Below are positions 32,759 to 40,826 of a stretch of 64,000 bases of DNA, piece by piece (position 1 is the first letter of the stretch; each line of letters opens with the position of its first letter). The stretch lies in the NCBI GenBank assembly GCA_041751875.1, contig JBGSIC010000016.1, positions 62,001-126,000 on the forward strand. Reading direction: 5' to 3'. This DNA is from JBGSIC01 sp041751875. Lineage in GTDB: Bacteria > Bdellovibrionota > FAC87 > UBA2466 > JACKAF01. The position numbers and the translations under genes were made by a program. Under the pieces are notes generated by a model that was not told the origin of the DNA, made no database searches, and saw only the letters and a list, made by a program, of their open reading frames with translations.

Positions 32759-32848
32759 TTGAGCCTCCGGTAACAGGTAACAAAATGCGGCGATCTTTTG
32801 AAATACAACTTGAGATCAACTTCCCATCGGCCGGTTTGTTCAGATTCT

Positions 32849-32857
32849 TGATATAAT
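32849..32857 (+). promoter_or_regulatory. Extended -10 promoter for the sugar amidotransferase
   Basis: TGATATAAT is a perfect extended -10 element (TGn plus consensus TATAAT). No good -35 is at the expected distance, which extended -10 promoters tolerate. Transcription would start near 32864, so the GTG at 32858 cannot be the translation start. This supports ATG 32891. Confidence 0.55.
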
Positions 32858-32890
32858 GTGAGGGTGCTAACACAATTGAAACCTAGCCCC

Positions 32891-34051
32891 ATGAGTCATC
32901 CCTACCAACTTTGTACGCGCTGCATATCGGATACAAGCATTCCGGATATCACCTTCGACGATCGAGGCGAATGCAACTTTTGCAGTCTCCACGATAAGTT
33001 GGACGCTCAGTATTCTCTCGACCAACGCGGTCAAAAAACGTTCGCCAAGATGCTGGATCAAATAAAAAGGAAGGGCCGCGGCAAACCGTACGATTGCGTC
33101 TTGGGGGTCAGCGGCGGAAGAGACAGCACCTACAATTTGTATCTTGCGGTGAAAGTTTGGGGGCTGCGTCCATTGGCAGTCCATTTTAATGACGGTTTTG
33201 GCAACCCAGTGGCTGGCGAGAATATGCACAAAGCGACTCAGCGCTTGGGCGTGAAGATGATTACGATTAGCTCTGACTGGCGTGAATCCAAAGATTTGAA
33301 AATCGCTTTTTTGAAAGCTTCCACGCCTGAGTTGGAAGAAGGAACCGATCTGGGAATCGCTACCGCGCTATACGGCGTGGCCGCCAAGGAAAACATCAAG
33401 TACGTCCTTATTGGGCAATCTTTCCGCACGGAAGGCATTACTCCGCTCGCATGGAACTACCTCGATGGCCACTATCTTAAGGCTGTCCATAAACAGTTTG
33501 GAAAAGTTCCTCTGCGGAAATGGCGCCCAACCGATCCGGGCTTCAACCTTAACTCCTTTCACCTATTCTATTACCTGGTAATAAGAGGAATAAAAACGGT
33601 CCTCCCCCTCTACTACACAAACTATGTTCGTAAAGAGGCGGAAGCCATTATCACGGCGGAGCTTGGCTGGGTTTACCCCGGCGCACACTACTTCGATGAC
33701 CTTTATCAAAGCCTCATCTTCTATGTATATCGACTGAAGTTTAATATCGACCGTCGCCTATTCAACTACTCGGCCTTAGTGCGGAGTGGGCAAATGACGC
33801 GTGAGTCTGCTTTAGAAAAAGTGAAAGAGATTTACGTGATCGAAGATCCTAAAGTGATCGATCTGTGCATCAAGCGACTAGGGATTACTCGTGCGGAACT
33901 TGATTCGTACATTCAGGAGAAGCCTAAAACTTTCCGTGACTATCCTAGTTCTTATAACTGGATTATGCGGCTAAGACCTGCCATCAAGATGGCCTGCAAG
34001 CTCAACATTCTTCCCCCCGTTACGTACGACAAATACTTCCACTGCGGATAG
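32891..34051 (+). CDS. N-acetyl sugar amidotransferase (WbpG/PseA family)
   Basis: The 386-residue enzyme starts with a zinc-like cysteine motif CTRC-x(17)-CNFC. It then has an ATP-pyrophosphatase loop GVSGGRDSTYNLYLA and the family sequences AVHFNDGFGNP, IGQSFRTEG and YVRKEAEAII. These enzymes use ammonia and ATP to turn an acetamido group into an acetamidino group on a nucleotide sugar, for surface polysaccharide. Partner HisH- and HisF-like genes usually adjoin it; none is in the window. The start at 32891 is chosen from the upstream extended -10. A hairpin with a T run follows the stop. Confidence 0.87.
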   Translation: MSHPYQLCTRCISDTSIPDITFDDRGECNFCSLHDKLDAQYSLDQRGQKTFAKMLDQIKRKGRGKPYDCVLGVSGGRDSTYNLYLAVKVWGLRPLAVHFNDGFGNPVAGENMHKATQRLGVKMITISSDWRESKDLKIAFLKASTPELEEGTDLGIATALYGVAAKENIKYVLIGQSFRTEGITPLAWNYLDGHYLKAVHKQFGKVPLRKWRPTDPGFNLNSFHLFYYLVIRGIKTVLPLYYTNYVRKEAEAIITAELGWVYPGAHYFDDLYQSLIFYVYRLKFNIDRRLFNYSALVRSGQMTRESALEKVKEIYVIEDPKVIDLCIKRLGITRAELDSYIQEKPKTFRDYPSSYNWIMRLRPAIKMACKLNILPPVTYDKYFHCG

Positions 34052-34054
34052 GCG

Positions 34055-34119
34055 GATAGAAAAGGTGTCTGTGCACTTTCCGGACGAAGTACGGAAAGTG
34101 ACCTGACACCTTTTCTATC
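34055..34119. repeat. REP-like palindromic element, copy 2 (inverted), acting as terminator
   Basis: A 65-base palindrome. The 15-bp arms GATAGAAAAGGTGTC/GACACCTTTTCTATC enclose the inner stem CACTTTCCG (34074-34082) and CGGAAAGTG (34092-34100) with loop GACGAAGTA, the exact complement of the loop in copy 1. It starts 4 bases after the amidotransferase stop and is followed by T6 (34122-34127). It may also terminate the convergent cupredoxin gene. Confidence 0.85.
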
Positions 34120-34126
34120 GCCTTTT

Positions 34127-34507
34127 TTACGGAGCGGCCACGACCATGACCGATCCCGTCATTCCCATCAGCTCGTGCGGTAAGCAAACGTATTTATATT
34201 CGCCTGCTACCGTGAATGTCTGTGAAAAGAGTCTACCTGGGTCGATCACACCCGAGTGAAAAGGTTCGGCCCCTTCTGGTAACAAAACGTTGTTCACGTC
34301 TTTCACCATGGAGGCGTCGGCCGTCACGGTGTGCCTCCCCCGTGACTCGTTGATAAACTCGATCGTATCGCCTTCGAGCACCTCAATGGCAGCCGGCTCA
34401 AACGACATGAAACCCGTAATCTTTACCTTATGTACCTCCGCCATCGCCGAAACACTCATCAGTCCCACCGCCAAAAACACTTTGAACTCAAAACCCATTT
34501 TGTTCAT
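34127..34507 (-). CDS. Exported cupredoxin (plastocyanin-like)
   Basis: The 126-residue product has a signal peptide (about residues 1-23, ending AMA). Its blue-copper domain ligands fit a type 1 site: His59 in GRHTVTAD, Cys108 and His111 in YVCLPH, and Met116 in ELMGMTG. It should carry single electrons in the periplasm. The open frame reaches 34660, but a GGAGGCAAT ribosome site and the signal peptide fix the start at 34507. It has no obvious redox partner nearby. Confidence 0.87.
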   Translation of the reverse strand: MNKMGFEFKVFLAVGLMSVSAMAEVHKVKITGFMSFEPAAIEVLEGDTIEFINESRGRHTVTADASMVKDVNNVLLPEGAEPFHSGVIDPGRLFSQTFTVAGEYKYVCLPHELMGMTGSVMVVAAP

Positions 34508-34690
34508 ATTGCCTCCTGATTCCAAGATAGCGGACCCTCTCTCTCCTGCTAAGGCATCAGGCTTGGCACTAGGTGTTTCCAAAACGGCACGTTCAACCCA
34601 AGCGCACCGCATCGTCCTATCATTGCCGCACTGCACTACCGATTGTGAACTTTTCTTCACATTTCATTCAGAGAATCCGAAAAGAAGAGT

Positions 34691-35089
34691 ATGAATACTG
34701 CCGTCATCAATCATTCCGCTTTTCTGAGCTGGGGCCTTGTCGTTGCCGCTGCGTTCTTCGACTCCTACGCCGCTATCGTCGTGAAATATAAGTTCAACGA
34801 AATGGGTCGCATTGACCTGAGCTCGTGGTCGAGCTTTTGGCAGTACATGTTCCAGTTTGTTCAATCGCCCCTTCTCATGTCGGCGATTATTACTTTTTGT
34901 GCGGCACCAGGTTTGTGGTTCCTAGCGCTCAACCGCTTAGACTTTTCAGCGGCCTACCCCGTCTTGGTCGGCCTTCACTTACTTTGCGCCATGATTTGCG
35001 GAGCTAGCATCTTGGGTGAAACGATCACCGCACAAAAGATTGCTGGCACAATACTGATTTTCTTCGCGATGTATCTCTTTCACAAATAA
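34691..35089 (+). CDS. SMR/EmrE-like four-helix transporter
   Basis: The 132-residue product has four hydrophobic helices. It resembles a half-size DMT or small multidrug resistance protein: SWGLVVAAAFFDSYAAIVVKYKF as TM1, then FCAAPGLWFLALNRLDFSAAYPVLVGLHLL and GETITAQKIAGTILIFFAMYL. The glutamate conserved in EmrE TM1 is replaced by Asp in this TM1. Such proteins dimerise and export small molecules or flip lipids (ArnE/F-like). It ends 6 bases before the nitrilase-family gene, so they share an operon and perhaps a substrate. Confidence 0.7.
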   Translation: MNTAVINHSAFLSWGLVVAAAFFDSYAAIVVKYKFNEMGRIDLSSWSSFWQYMFQFVQSPLLMSAIITFCAAPGLWFLALNRLDFSAAYPVLVGLHLLCAMICGASILGETITAQKIAGTILIFFAMYLFHK

Positions 35090-35095
35090 TTTTCT

Positions 35096-35941
35096 ATGAA
35101 CAATTCACGAAAGCTTCGCATCGGCATGGGACAACTGCTCGTCGAGGGAGGTGAGCCCGACCGCAATCTCCAGCGTGCAAGAGAAATGGCAGCCGAAGCC
35201 AAAACGAAGGAATGCAATGTCCTTCTCTTACCCGAATGCATGGATCTCGCGTGGACGCATCCTAGTGCTAAAAACGAAGCGCAGCCCATTCCCGGATCTT
35301 ATTCAGACATTCTTTGCGACATCGCCCGCCAGCACAAAATGTATGTGTGTGGAGGACTCACCGAAAACGATAATGGCCGCGTTTATAACACCGCCGTTTT
35401 TATCGACCCCAACGGTGCCATTCTTTTGAAGTACCGCAAAATCAATTTGTTGGGAGTAGAGCAAGAATTTTATGGTCTCGGACGGCAGCTCAGCACAATT
35501 GAGACGCCGTTCGGGATCTTGGGTTTGAATATCTGCGCGGACAACTACATCGATAGTCTAAGCAACGCGCACATGCTTGCCCGAATGGGAGCGGAGTTAA
35601 TTCTTTCGCCATCCTCCTGGACCGTAGATTACTCCGTTACCGAGGACAACGACCCCTACGGCGAGAAATGGTTTAAGCCGTATTCGACTATCGCAAAAGC
35701 TTACGATCTCGTGATGGTGGGTACGACCAGCGTGGGAATGATTGTCGGCGGTCCCTATGAAGGCAAAAAAAGCGTGGGCTGTTCGCTTGCCGTGAACAAA
35801 AATGGCATTATCGCTCAAGGGCAGTTCAATGAATTTACCGGTCAACTGATTATTGCGGATGTCGTCGTTCCCGAGCGGAAAGAAAAAGGCACCGCGATTG
35901 GCGACCGATTAAAAAAAATGGGCCTCGCCCTAGCCGCCTAG
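35096..35941 (+). CDS. Carbon-nitrogen hydrolase (nitrilase superfamily)
   Basis: The 281-residue enzyme has the Glu-Lys-Cys triad of the nitrilase superfamily: Glu47 in LLLPECMD, Lys115 in KYRKINL and Cys147 in GLNICADN. It has no signal peptide or membrane segment. The family hydrolyses or transfers amides (N-carbamoyl compounds, omega-amides, glutamine-like amides). The exact substrate cannot be read from sequence. It forms an operon with the SMR-like transporter. It overlaps the convergent exported protein gene by 4 bases. Confidence 0.85.
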   Translation: MNNSRKLRIGMGQLLVEGGEPDRNLQRAREMAAEAKTKECNVLLLPECMDLAWTHPSAKNEAQPIPGSYSDILCDIARQHKMYVCGGLTENDNGRVYNTAVFIDPNGAILLKYRKINLLGVEQEFYGLGRQLSTIETPFGILGLNICADNYIDSLSNAHMLARMGAELILSPSSWTVDYSVTEDNDPYGEKWFKPYSTIAKAYDLVMVGTTSVGMIVGGPYEGKKSVGCSLAVNKNGIIAQGQFNEFTGQLIIADVVVPERKEKGTAIGDRLKKMGLALAA

Positions 35942-37158
35942 CGCCAACGGACGCGAACGGGATAGCCCCTCACCTGAATGGGCGTTCCTCGAGGCCCCGT
36001 CAATAAGCCCCCCTCATTCACCTGATAGTAAGAATCGATTCCAGGCTCTGCTGAGATCTCGAGCTCAAGCGATTGCCGAACACCCTTGGCCATTTCCAAA
36101 GCGACAATCCCATCCTCTAAAGCCTGCAAACTCTCAACGATGTTCTCTTCAGAGAATTTCTGTTTCACCAAATCCGAAAACACAAACTTCCCCGTCGATT
36201 CCTCCACCGCCATAAATTTGGGCCAATTGGCTTCGGCTTTCAAATTCAAGCCGTGTCGCACGCCCTCGCCCTCAGCAAGTAGAGTAAATCCCCTTTGGGT
36301 GATATCCGAAGCGGCTTTGTAGGCTTCCGGATGTTCCACAAGAGCCATAGTCACTCGAGGTTTAATTCCCACGCGCGCGCCGAGTTCTGGCGAAGCAAAA
36401 TTAAGTTGCGCCCAACTCATGTGCTGACGCATTTCCTCTTCCTCTTTCCACGGGCGCTCTTCCGATTGGCGGCGGGCCGAGTCGCGCAATTCCTGCATCA
36501 TTTTTAGGCTCAGTGTGGAGCGGAAGTTTTTTGCAAACCCCTCGGGGTTTCTCAAAATGCGTTTGGTTTTCCCCGGGTGCCACACCTCACGAGCCAAGGC
36601 CTCTTCTATGATCCACCGGATAGGAGCCGGCGCGTGCGGTTGCCCAATCTCATGCAAGGCCTCCTCAACGGTGCCCGTGTCCCACTGGTGCGTTCCGCGA
36701 CGGGCATAAGCAGCCGCCAGCGCGCGACCGATGGCCAGTCCGTGCTGAGACATAAAACGGGTCGTTTCATCCACGTACTCATTTCCTAGAATGCGTCGAA
36801 AGCGCTCTTCCTCGCCCACGCGGTAGCGAACATAATCGTAGGTATCAGGGTCGACTTCGGTCGGGGTCTTTTTGGATGCGACGGCTTCCGGGCGAACCAC
36901 CCCTTTCGTAGGAGTCGCATCGAACGCAAACTCGGGCACAAAATCAGGATCTCCGTTGAGAAGAACGTCTTTCCCATTCTGCGAAGGAGTTTCCCCATTT
37001 GTCCGAAACGCCCCATCATGCTCACGAAAGCGATTGGCCAGATCAAGTCCCTCTTGAAGGAGAAGTTCATAATCGCAACGCCGAGAAACGCGCGTCCACC
37101 CTTTGGCGAACGCCGAAGCAGGAAGGGCCACTATCAGAATATAAAGGACAATGCGCAC
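35938..37158 (-). CDS. Exported protein, unknown
   Basis: The 406-residue product has a signal peptide (1-18, ending AFA). The mature protein is mostly helical and charged. It contains HGLAIGRALAAAYARRGTH with HEIGQPHAPAPIRWIIEE, and a final proline-bearing segment. I recognise no family. It has one cysteine after the signal peptide and no lipobox, and is likely periplasmic or secreted. Its stop overlaps that of the nitrilase gene by 4 bases. Confidence 0.65.
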   Translation of the reverse strand: MRIVLYILIVALPASAFAKGWTRVSRRCDYELLLQEGLDLANRFREHDGAFRTNGETPSQNGKDVLLNGDPDFVPEFAFDATPTKGVVRPEAVASKKTPTEVDPDTYDYVRYRVGEEERFRRILGNEYVDETTRFMSQHGLAIGRALAAAYARRGTHQWDTGTVEEALHEIGQPHAPAPIRWIIEEALAREVWHPGKTKRILRNPEGFAKNFRSTLSLKMMQELRDSARRQSEERPWKEEEEMRQHMSWAQLNFASPELGARVGIKPRVTMALVEHPEAYKAASDITQRGFTLLAEGEGVRHGLNLKAEANWPKFMAVEESTGKFVFSDLVKQKFSEENIVESLQALEDGIVALEMAKGVRQSLELEISAEPGIDSYYQVNEGGLLTGPRGTPIQVRGYPVRVRWR

Positions 37159-37591
37159 TCAGACTTCCCCCTCACACAACACACACATGGGACACAGCTC
37201 TAGTATGGGACCCCATAAGTGCAACGGAAGTGCCAAGCTTAAAATGGCATCGTTCAGGCACGAAACCAAGAATCTCTCCTCTTTATTACTCGCTCTTTGC
37301 TTGCTGAAGAGGGATTTGTGCCTGAGCGAGTAGACAGTCTAGCTCCGCTGAAATTAGCTATTTTGCCCCGTGGTTTCAAGGGGTTAGTTGTATACCTTAA
37401 GTGCATGAGTTCCTCTTCGACATTCTCTGAAAACAGGTCTCATCTATCCCCAAATTTCCCGCGCCCGCCTCCACGCTGAGTTTGTTGTGTTTTTTGCTCC
37501 GTGTGCTATAAATCCCGCGCATTCGCGAGCGTGGCGCGCCTGTTGCATTCTTTGCGCATAATCATTTGGGGTAATTAGTAGGAGTTTTGGC
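37159..37591. other. 433-base non-coding region with a probable promoter
   Basis: No credible gene is seen here. Several short frames carry no ribosome site. Near 37485-37512 there is TTGTGT, a 16-base spacer and TATAAA, a fair promoter for the next gene, leaving a leader of about 75 bases that ends in a TAGGAG ribosome site. The part near 37160-37330 must also hold the promoter of the divergent gene. Confidence 0.45.
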
Positions 37592-38530
37592 ATGAATCGG
37601 TTTTTATCTTTTTCCTTTTTGTTTTTGGCCGGCGCACTTTATTCAAATCCTGCGCAAGCCAGAGGAGGAGAACACTCCTTGCCCGAATTAAAGTATTGCG
37701 ATGGTTGCGAGGGCCACGCCCTTCTTAAATTTCGGGATCATGTGACGGAAGAAGATAGACTTGCTGAGGCTCTCCTTGCCACTTTCTATCAGGGAAAAGA
37801 AGTGGACGACGCCAAAGAGCAGGCGATCAAAGACGCAAGAGCGTTGATCCTAGGCGGTTCGGAAGCGGGAAAAGTTTATGCGCGTTTGGCTTCGGATGCG
37901 ACGCCCGAACGCCTTCTTGATCTCGAAGGAATCTTTTACAATGCGGAAAACTATCGTTCATTCGGTTTTGATGACTACTACGCCAGTCAGTTTCTTTGGG
38001 CGTTAGATGGCGCGCGCACGGTACCTAATGGAAACGAGCTTCTCGAACTTCCTATCCCCGCCAAACGGCTTCTGAAAGCAACTGACCGCGATAAACTCTA
38101 CGACCAGGATGCGATGCGCACGGGTTTTTATGATTACTTCAAAGCCGATCGCAAGGAAGTGGATGTAGAGCAAATTTTGGCGGACCAGATTGCAGACGCG
38201 GCGAAACAGGCTCAGGACCAACTGAAAGATTTGATAAAGAAGTTCCACTACGGCTCTCTTAAGAGCAAAAAGTTCCACAAGATGAAGATTCAGGATTTCG
38301 ATCCGGAGCAAATTCAGCGCATTTTGGACGGGAAATATCGGTCCAAGAAAGACCTATATCGCAAGAGCAAGTTTTCACCTCTTCCCCCACTCCCCGATTA
38401 TGAAGAACTCCGTCTTGAAGAGATGGCCGAACGATTTGCAAAACGGATTAAAGAGCTTGAACGTGAATTTGAGGAGCAGGAAAGAGAACGACAGGAATGG
38501 GAATCAAAACGCTCTTCCAAGAACAATTAG
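37592..38530 (+). CDS. Exported protein with CxxC motif and coiled-coil tail, unknown
   Basis: The 312-residue product has a signal peptide (1-23, ending AQA). Right after it comes YCDGCEGHALLKF, a CxxC pair that could bind metal or form a disulfide. The middle region is helical with aromatic-rich FGFDDYYASQFLW. The last 60 residues are a highly charged coiled coil (RIKELEREFEEQERER). I recognise no family. A TAGGAG ribosome site precedes ATG 37592. It overlaps the convergent GT39 gene by 4 bases. Confidence 0.65.
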   Translation: MNRFLSFSFLFLAGALYSNPAQARGGEHSLPELKYCDGCEGHALLKFRDHVTEEDRLAEALLATFYQGKEVDDAKEQAIKDARALILGGSEAGKVYARLASDATPERLLDLEGIFYNAENYRSFGFDDYYASQFLWALDGARTVPNGNELLELPIPAKRLLKATDRDKLYDQDAMRTGFYDYFKADRKEVDVEQILADQIADAAKQAQDQLKDLIKKFHYGSLKSKKFHKMKIQDFDPEQIQRILDGKYRSKKDLYRKSKFSPLPPLPDYEELRLEEMAERFAKRIKELEREFEEQERERQEWESKRSSKNN

Positions 38531-40101
38531 TCCTGCTCGTGAAGATGTAACAAGGGAGAACGCACTTCCTTAATCTCAAGTAAGGGAGCTCCGAAGCGTT
38601 CGACGGTGTGGATAACCTTCCCGTCCGACTCGGTCATTGCGGTGCCCCGTTTCTTAACATCAAAATACAGGTGCGGATTTTCGCGTACGACCTCAAAGCG
38701 CTTCTGCTCGCCTGCCCTCTCGATTTCATTTCTTAACTGATAGAGCGCAGCCGCGGTCTGTATGCGAATCGTTTCATTTGTATCCGGATGATAGTTCTTT
38801 AAGACCCAACGCATGCCTTCTTTTGTTGAAATCCCCCAATAGTCGAAATCATAGTCCGCAGCCGCATTCTTGACTCCGCCAGCAACACTCCGGTTGAAAT
38901 AAAAAGCTTCATAGGGATGCAGCCGCACGATATCCAGGAAAGTCAGGAGCAAACTGACTCCCAGAGCCGCCCCCCCGGTGAGCCTCGCCCACCGAGGTGC
39001 ACGCTGCCAAAATCCGTCAACTGACGTCGCTAAAAGAACCGTGACCGGGGGAAGGATGAAGAGAAAGTGCCTTAGGCCGTCATAGAGAGTCGATCGAAGC
39101 ACCACCGCCACCACCACTGGAAAAACGATGGCAAACCCAACCAAACTAAAAAGAAACAAACGCTTCTTGTCTTTCCAAAGAGAGCACAAACCTAACAAAC
39201 CCAATAGCAGTCCGAAGTAAAATTCCGGTAGGCGGATGAGAAAAGAAACCGGCAAGTATTCCCATCCGGCGCCTTTCGCGAAGCGCATTTCTCCGCGAAA
39301 CATCATCTGGGGATTAAAATCGAAAAGCGCGTTGCCGATAATCGCGCGCGCAGGATTCTCAAAAGGTTTCACCTGCCCATAGGGCCAAAACAATAGCATC
39401 AAAGACCAAGCCACCACAAAGACCCACAACGCGTGCCCTAGGTACCGTTTTGCGTCGGATTTTCCAAAAGTCTGGGGCCTAAAAAACAACAGCCATAAAA
39501 CAGCGAAAAGTCCCACATAGCCAAAAAGGAGAATACCGCCGATGCGTATTCCGAGCGTAAGCCCAATAAAAAATCCCATTCCCCACAAGGTGGAAGCTTT
39601 GGGCTGCGGCAAGGTTTTGAAGTAGAGCGCTATATAGTAGAGAGCCCAAAGGTACATCACCGCGAAGGGCAGATCCTTCGGGTTGATGAATGAGTTGCCC
39701 ACATACGCCGGGGTGAGCACTAAAAAGAGCACAGCCAAAAATCCTGCACGCGGGCCCGAAAGCACTTCGGCTAAACGGTAAGCGCCCCACAATCCAAAGA
39801 TCCCCGCTCCAGCGTTGACCAGATGGCCGGCTTCGTACGGATCGAACGGCAAGAAAACAGAGATAGCGTAAGAAAGAAAATCAAAGAAAGCCCCATAAAG
39901 AAAAAGGTCGTAGGTATGAAGAGCGGCGCGGTCGGCGCCCCAAGTTTGGTACCAGCGTAAAAGGTTGAAGGCGTTTAAACGGCAAAATTCTTCGTCCCAA
40001 GAGGGACCGTAATGCTGAAAGGTGAACAGAGTCACCAATGAAGCCAACACCAAAACACCGATAGCGGCATTTCTCCAATTCAGGTTTTGTGTGTGGAGCA
40101 T
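38527..40101 (-). CDS. GT39/PMT-type membrane glycosyltransferase
   Basis: The 524-residue integral membrane protein has the first-loop Asp-Glu pair in GPSWDEEFCRLN and the family-typical NSFINPKDLPFAVMYLWALYY. About ten hydrophobic helices precede a C-terminal soluble domain (about 425-524). It should transfer a sugar from a polyprenyl-phosphate carrier on the periplasmic side. The start overlaps the end of the upstream GT2 gene by 22 bases, indicating one operon in which the GT2 enzyme probably makes the lipid-linked donor. Confidence 0.78.
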   Translation of the reverse strand: MLHTQNLNWRNAAIGVLVLASLVTLFTFQHYGPSWDEEFCRLNAFNLLRWYQTWGADRAALHTYDLFLYGAFFDFLSYAISVFLPFDPYEAGHLVNAGAGIFGLWGAYRLAEVLSGPRAGFLAVLFLVLTPAYVGNSFINPKDLPFAVMYLWALYYIALYFKTLPQPKASTLWGMGFFIGLTLGIRIGGILLFGYVGLFAVLWLLFFRPQTFGKSDAKRYLGHALWVFVVAWSLMLLFWPYGQVKPFENPARAIIGNALFDFNPQMMFRGEMRFAKGAGWEYLPVSFLIRLPEFYFGLLLGLLGLCSLWKDKKRLFLFSLVGFAIVFPVVVAVVLRSTLYDGLRHFLFILPPVTVLLATSVDGFWQRAPRWARLTGGAALGVSLLLTFLDIVRLHPYEAFYFNRSVAGGVKNAAADYDFDYWGISTKEGMRWVLKNYHPDTNETIRIQTAAALYQLRNEIERAGEQKRFEVVRENPHLYFDVKKRGTAMTESDGKVIHTVERFGAPLLEIKEVRSPLLHLHEQD

Positions 40102-40826
40102 GGCTTAGAAGAGAATTCACTGGTGAATTTCTGAGAGCAAAATCTTAAACGAAGGACATCGCACAGCGAGTGCACTAAAAGCCGCAGCTGCGCCCCGGTC
40201 GCCCTGCCCCCTCGGCGTTGGCAATGGTCAACCGAAACCATGCCAATGCGTTTACCCATTTTCTGAGCACGAATCAGGCGCTCCGCTTCGCGAAAAGGGC
40301 TCAGACTCACCAGGGGAATCGTCAGGACTTCGGCCGTGTAAAGCTTGATAGAACCCGCGTCATAGGTTTCCACTCCGAAAAACCACTTCGGCACGCGGTT
40401 AAATGCCCAGCTCACCAAATGACGACGCCAGTTGTAGAGCTTACGTTCACGCTTTCCGACCACAATGTCGTACTTATCCCGTAGCTGCATCATACGTAAC
40501 GCGTCGCTGGTCTTAAATTGTCCGTCACTGGAATTAAAGAAGATAAAACGACCGCGAGCAGACTCAAACAGTGTCGCCAGCGCCCCCATAATCCCTCGGT
40601 TGACGGCATGGGTAACCACGCGCACCTGGTTCGGGTACTTGTCAGCGTACTGGGCTAAGATCGCGCCGCTACCATCGGTACTCGCGTCGTTGCACAGGAG
40701 TATTTCGTAACTGAAATCCGCGCCTTTCATGGCGATCAAGGCTTCTTCGATCGCCTCCGCGAGGACTTTTTCTTCGTTATACACAGGCATGACAACGGAA
40801 AGCTCGATTGTCTTCACAGATTCCAT
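40080..40826 (-). CDS. Glycosyltransferase family 2 (polyprenyl-phosphate sugar synthase-like)
   Basis: The 248-residue GT-A enzyme has ELSVVMPVYNEEKVL, LLCNDASTDGS, VNRGIMGALATLFESARG and FFNSSDGQF, where the usual DxD is reduced to SSD. It has no membrane helices but ends with a hydrophobic-amphipathic region. Dolichyl-phosphate mannose synthase-like members load a sugar onto polyprenyl phosphate. It is sandwiched between a GT39-type gene and the sulfatase-fold gene, overlapping them by 22 and 13 bases, so all are co-transcribed. Confidence 0.8.
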   Translation of the reverse strand: MESVKTIELSVVMPVYNEEKVLAEAIEEALIAMKGADFSYEILLCNDASTDGSGAILAQYADKYPNQVRVVTHAVNRGIMGALATLFESARGRFIFFNSSDGQFKTSDALRMMQLRDKYDIVVGKRERKLYNWRRHLVSWAFNRVPKWFFGVETYDAGSIKLYTAEVLTIPLVSLSPFREAERLIRAQKMGKRIGMVSVDHCQRRGGRATGAQLRLLVHSLCDVLRLRFCSQKFTSEFSSKPCSTHKT

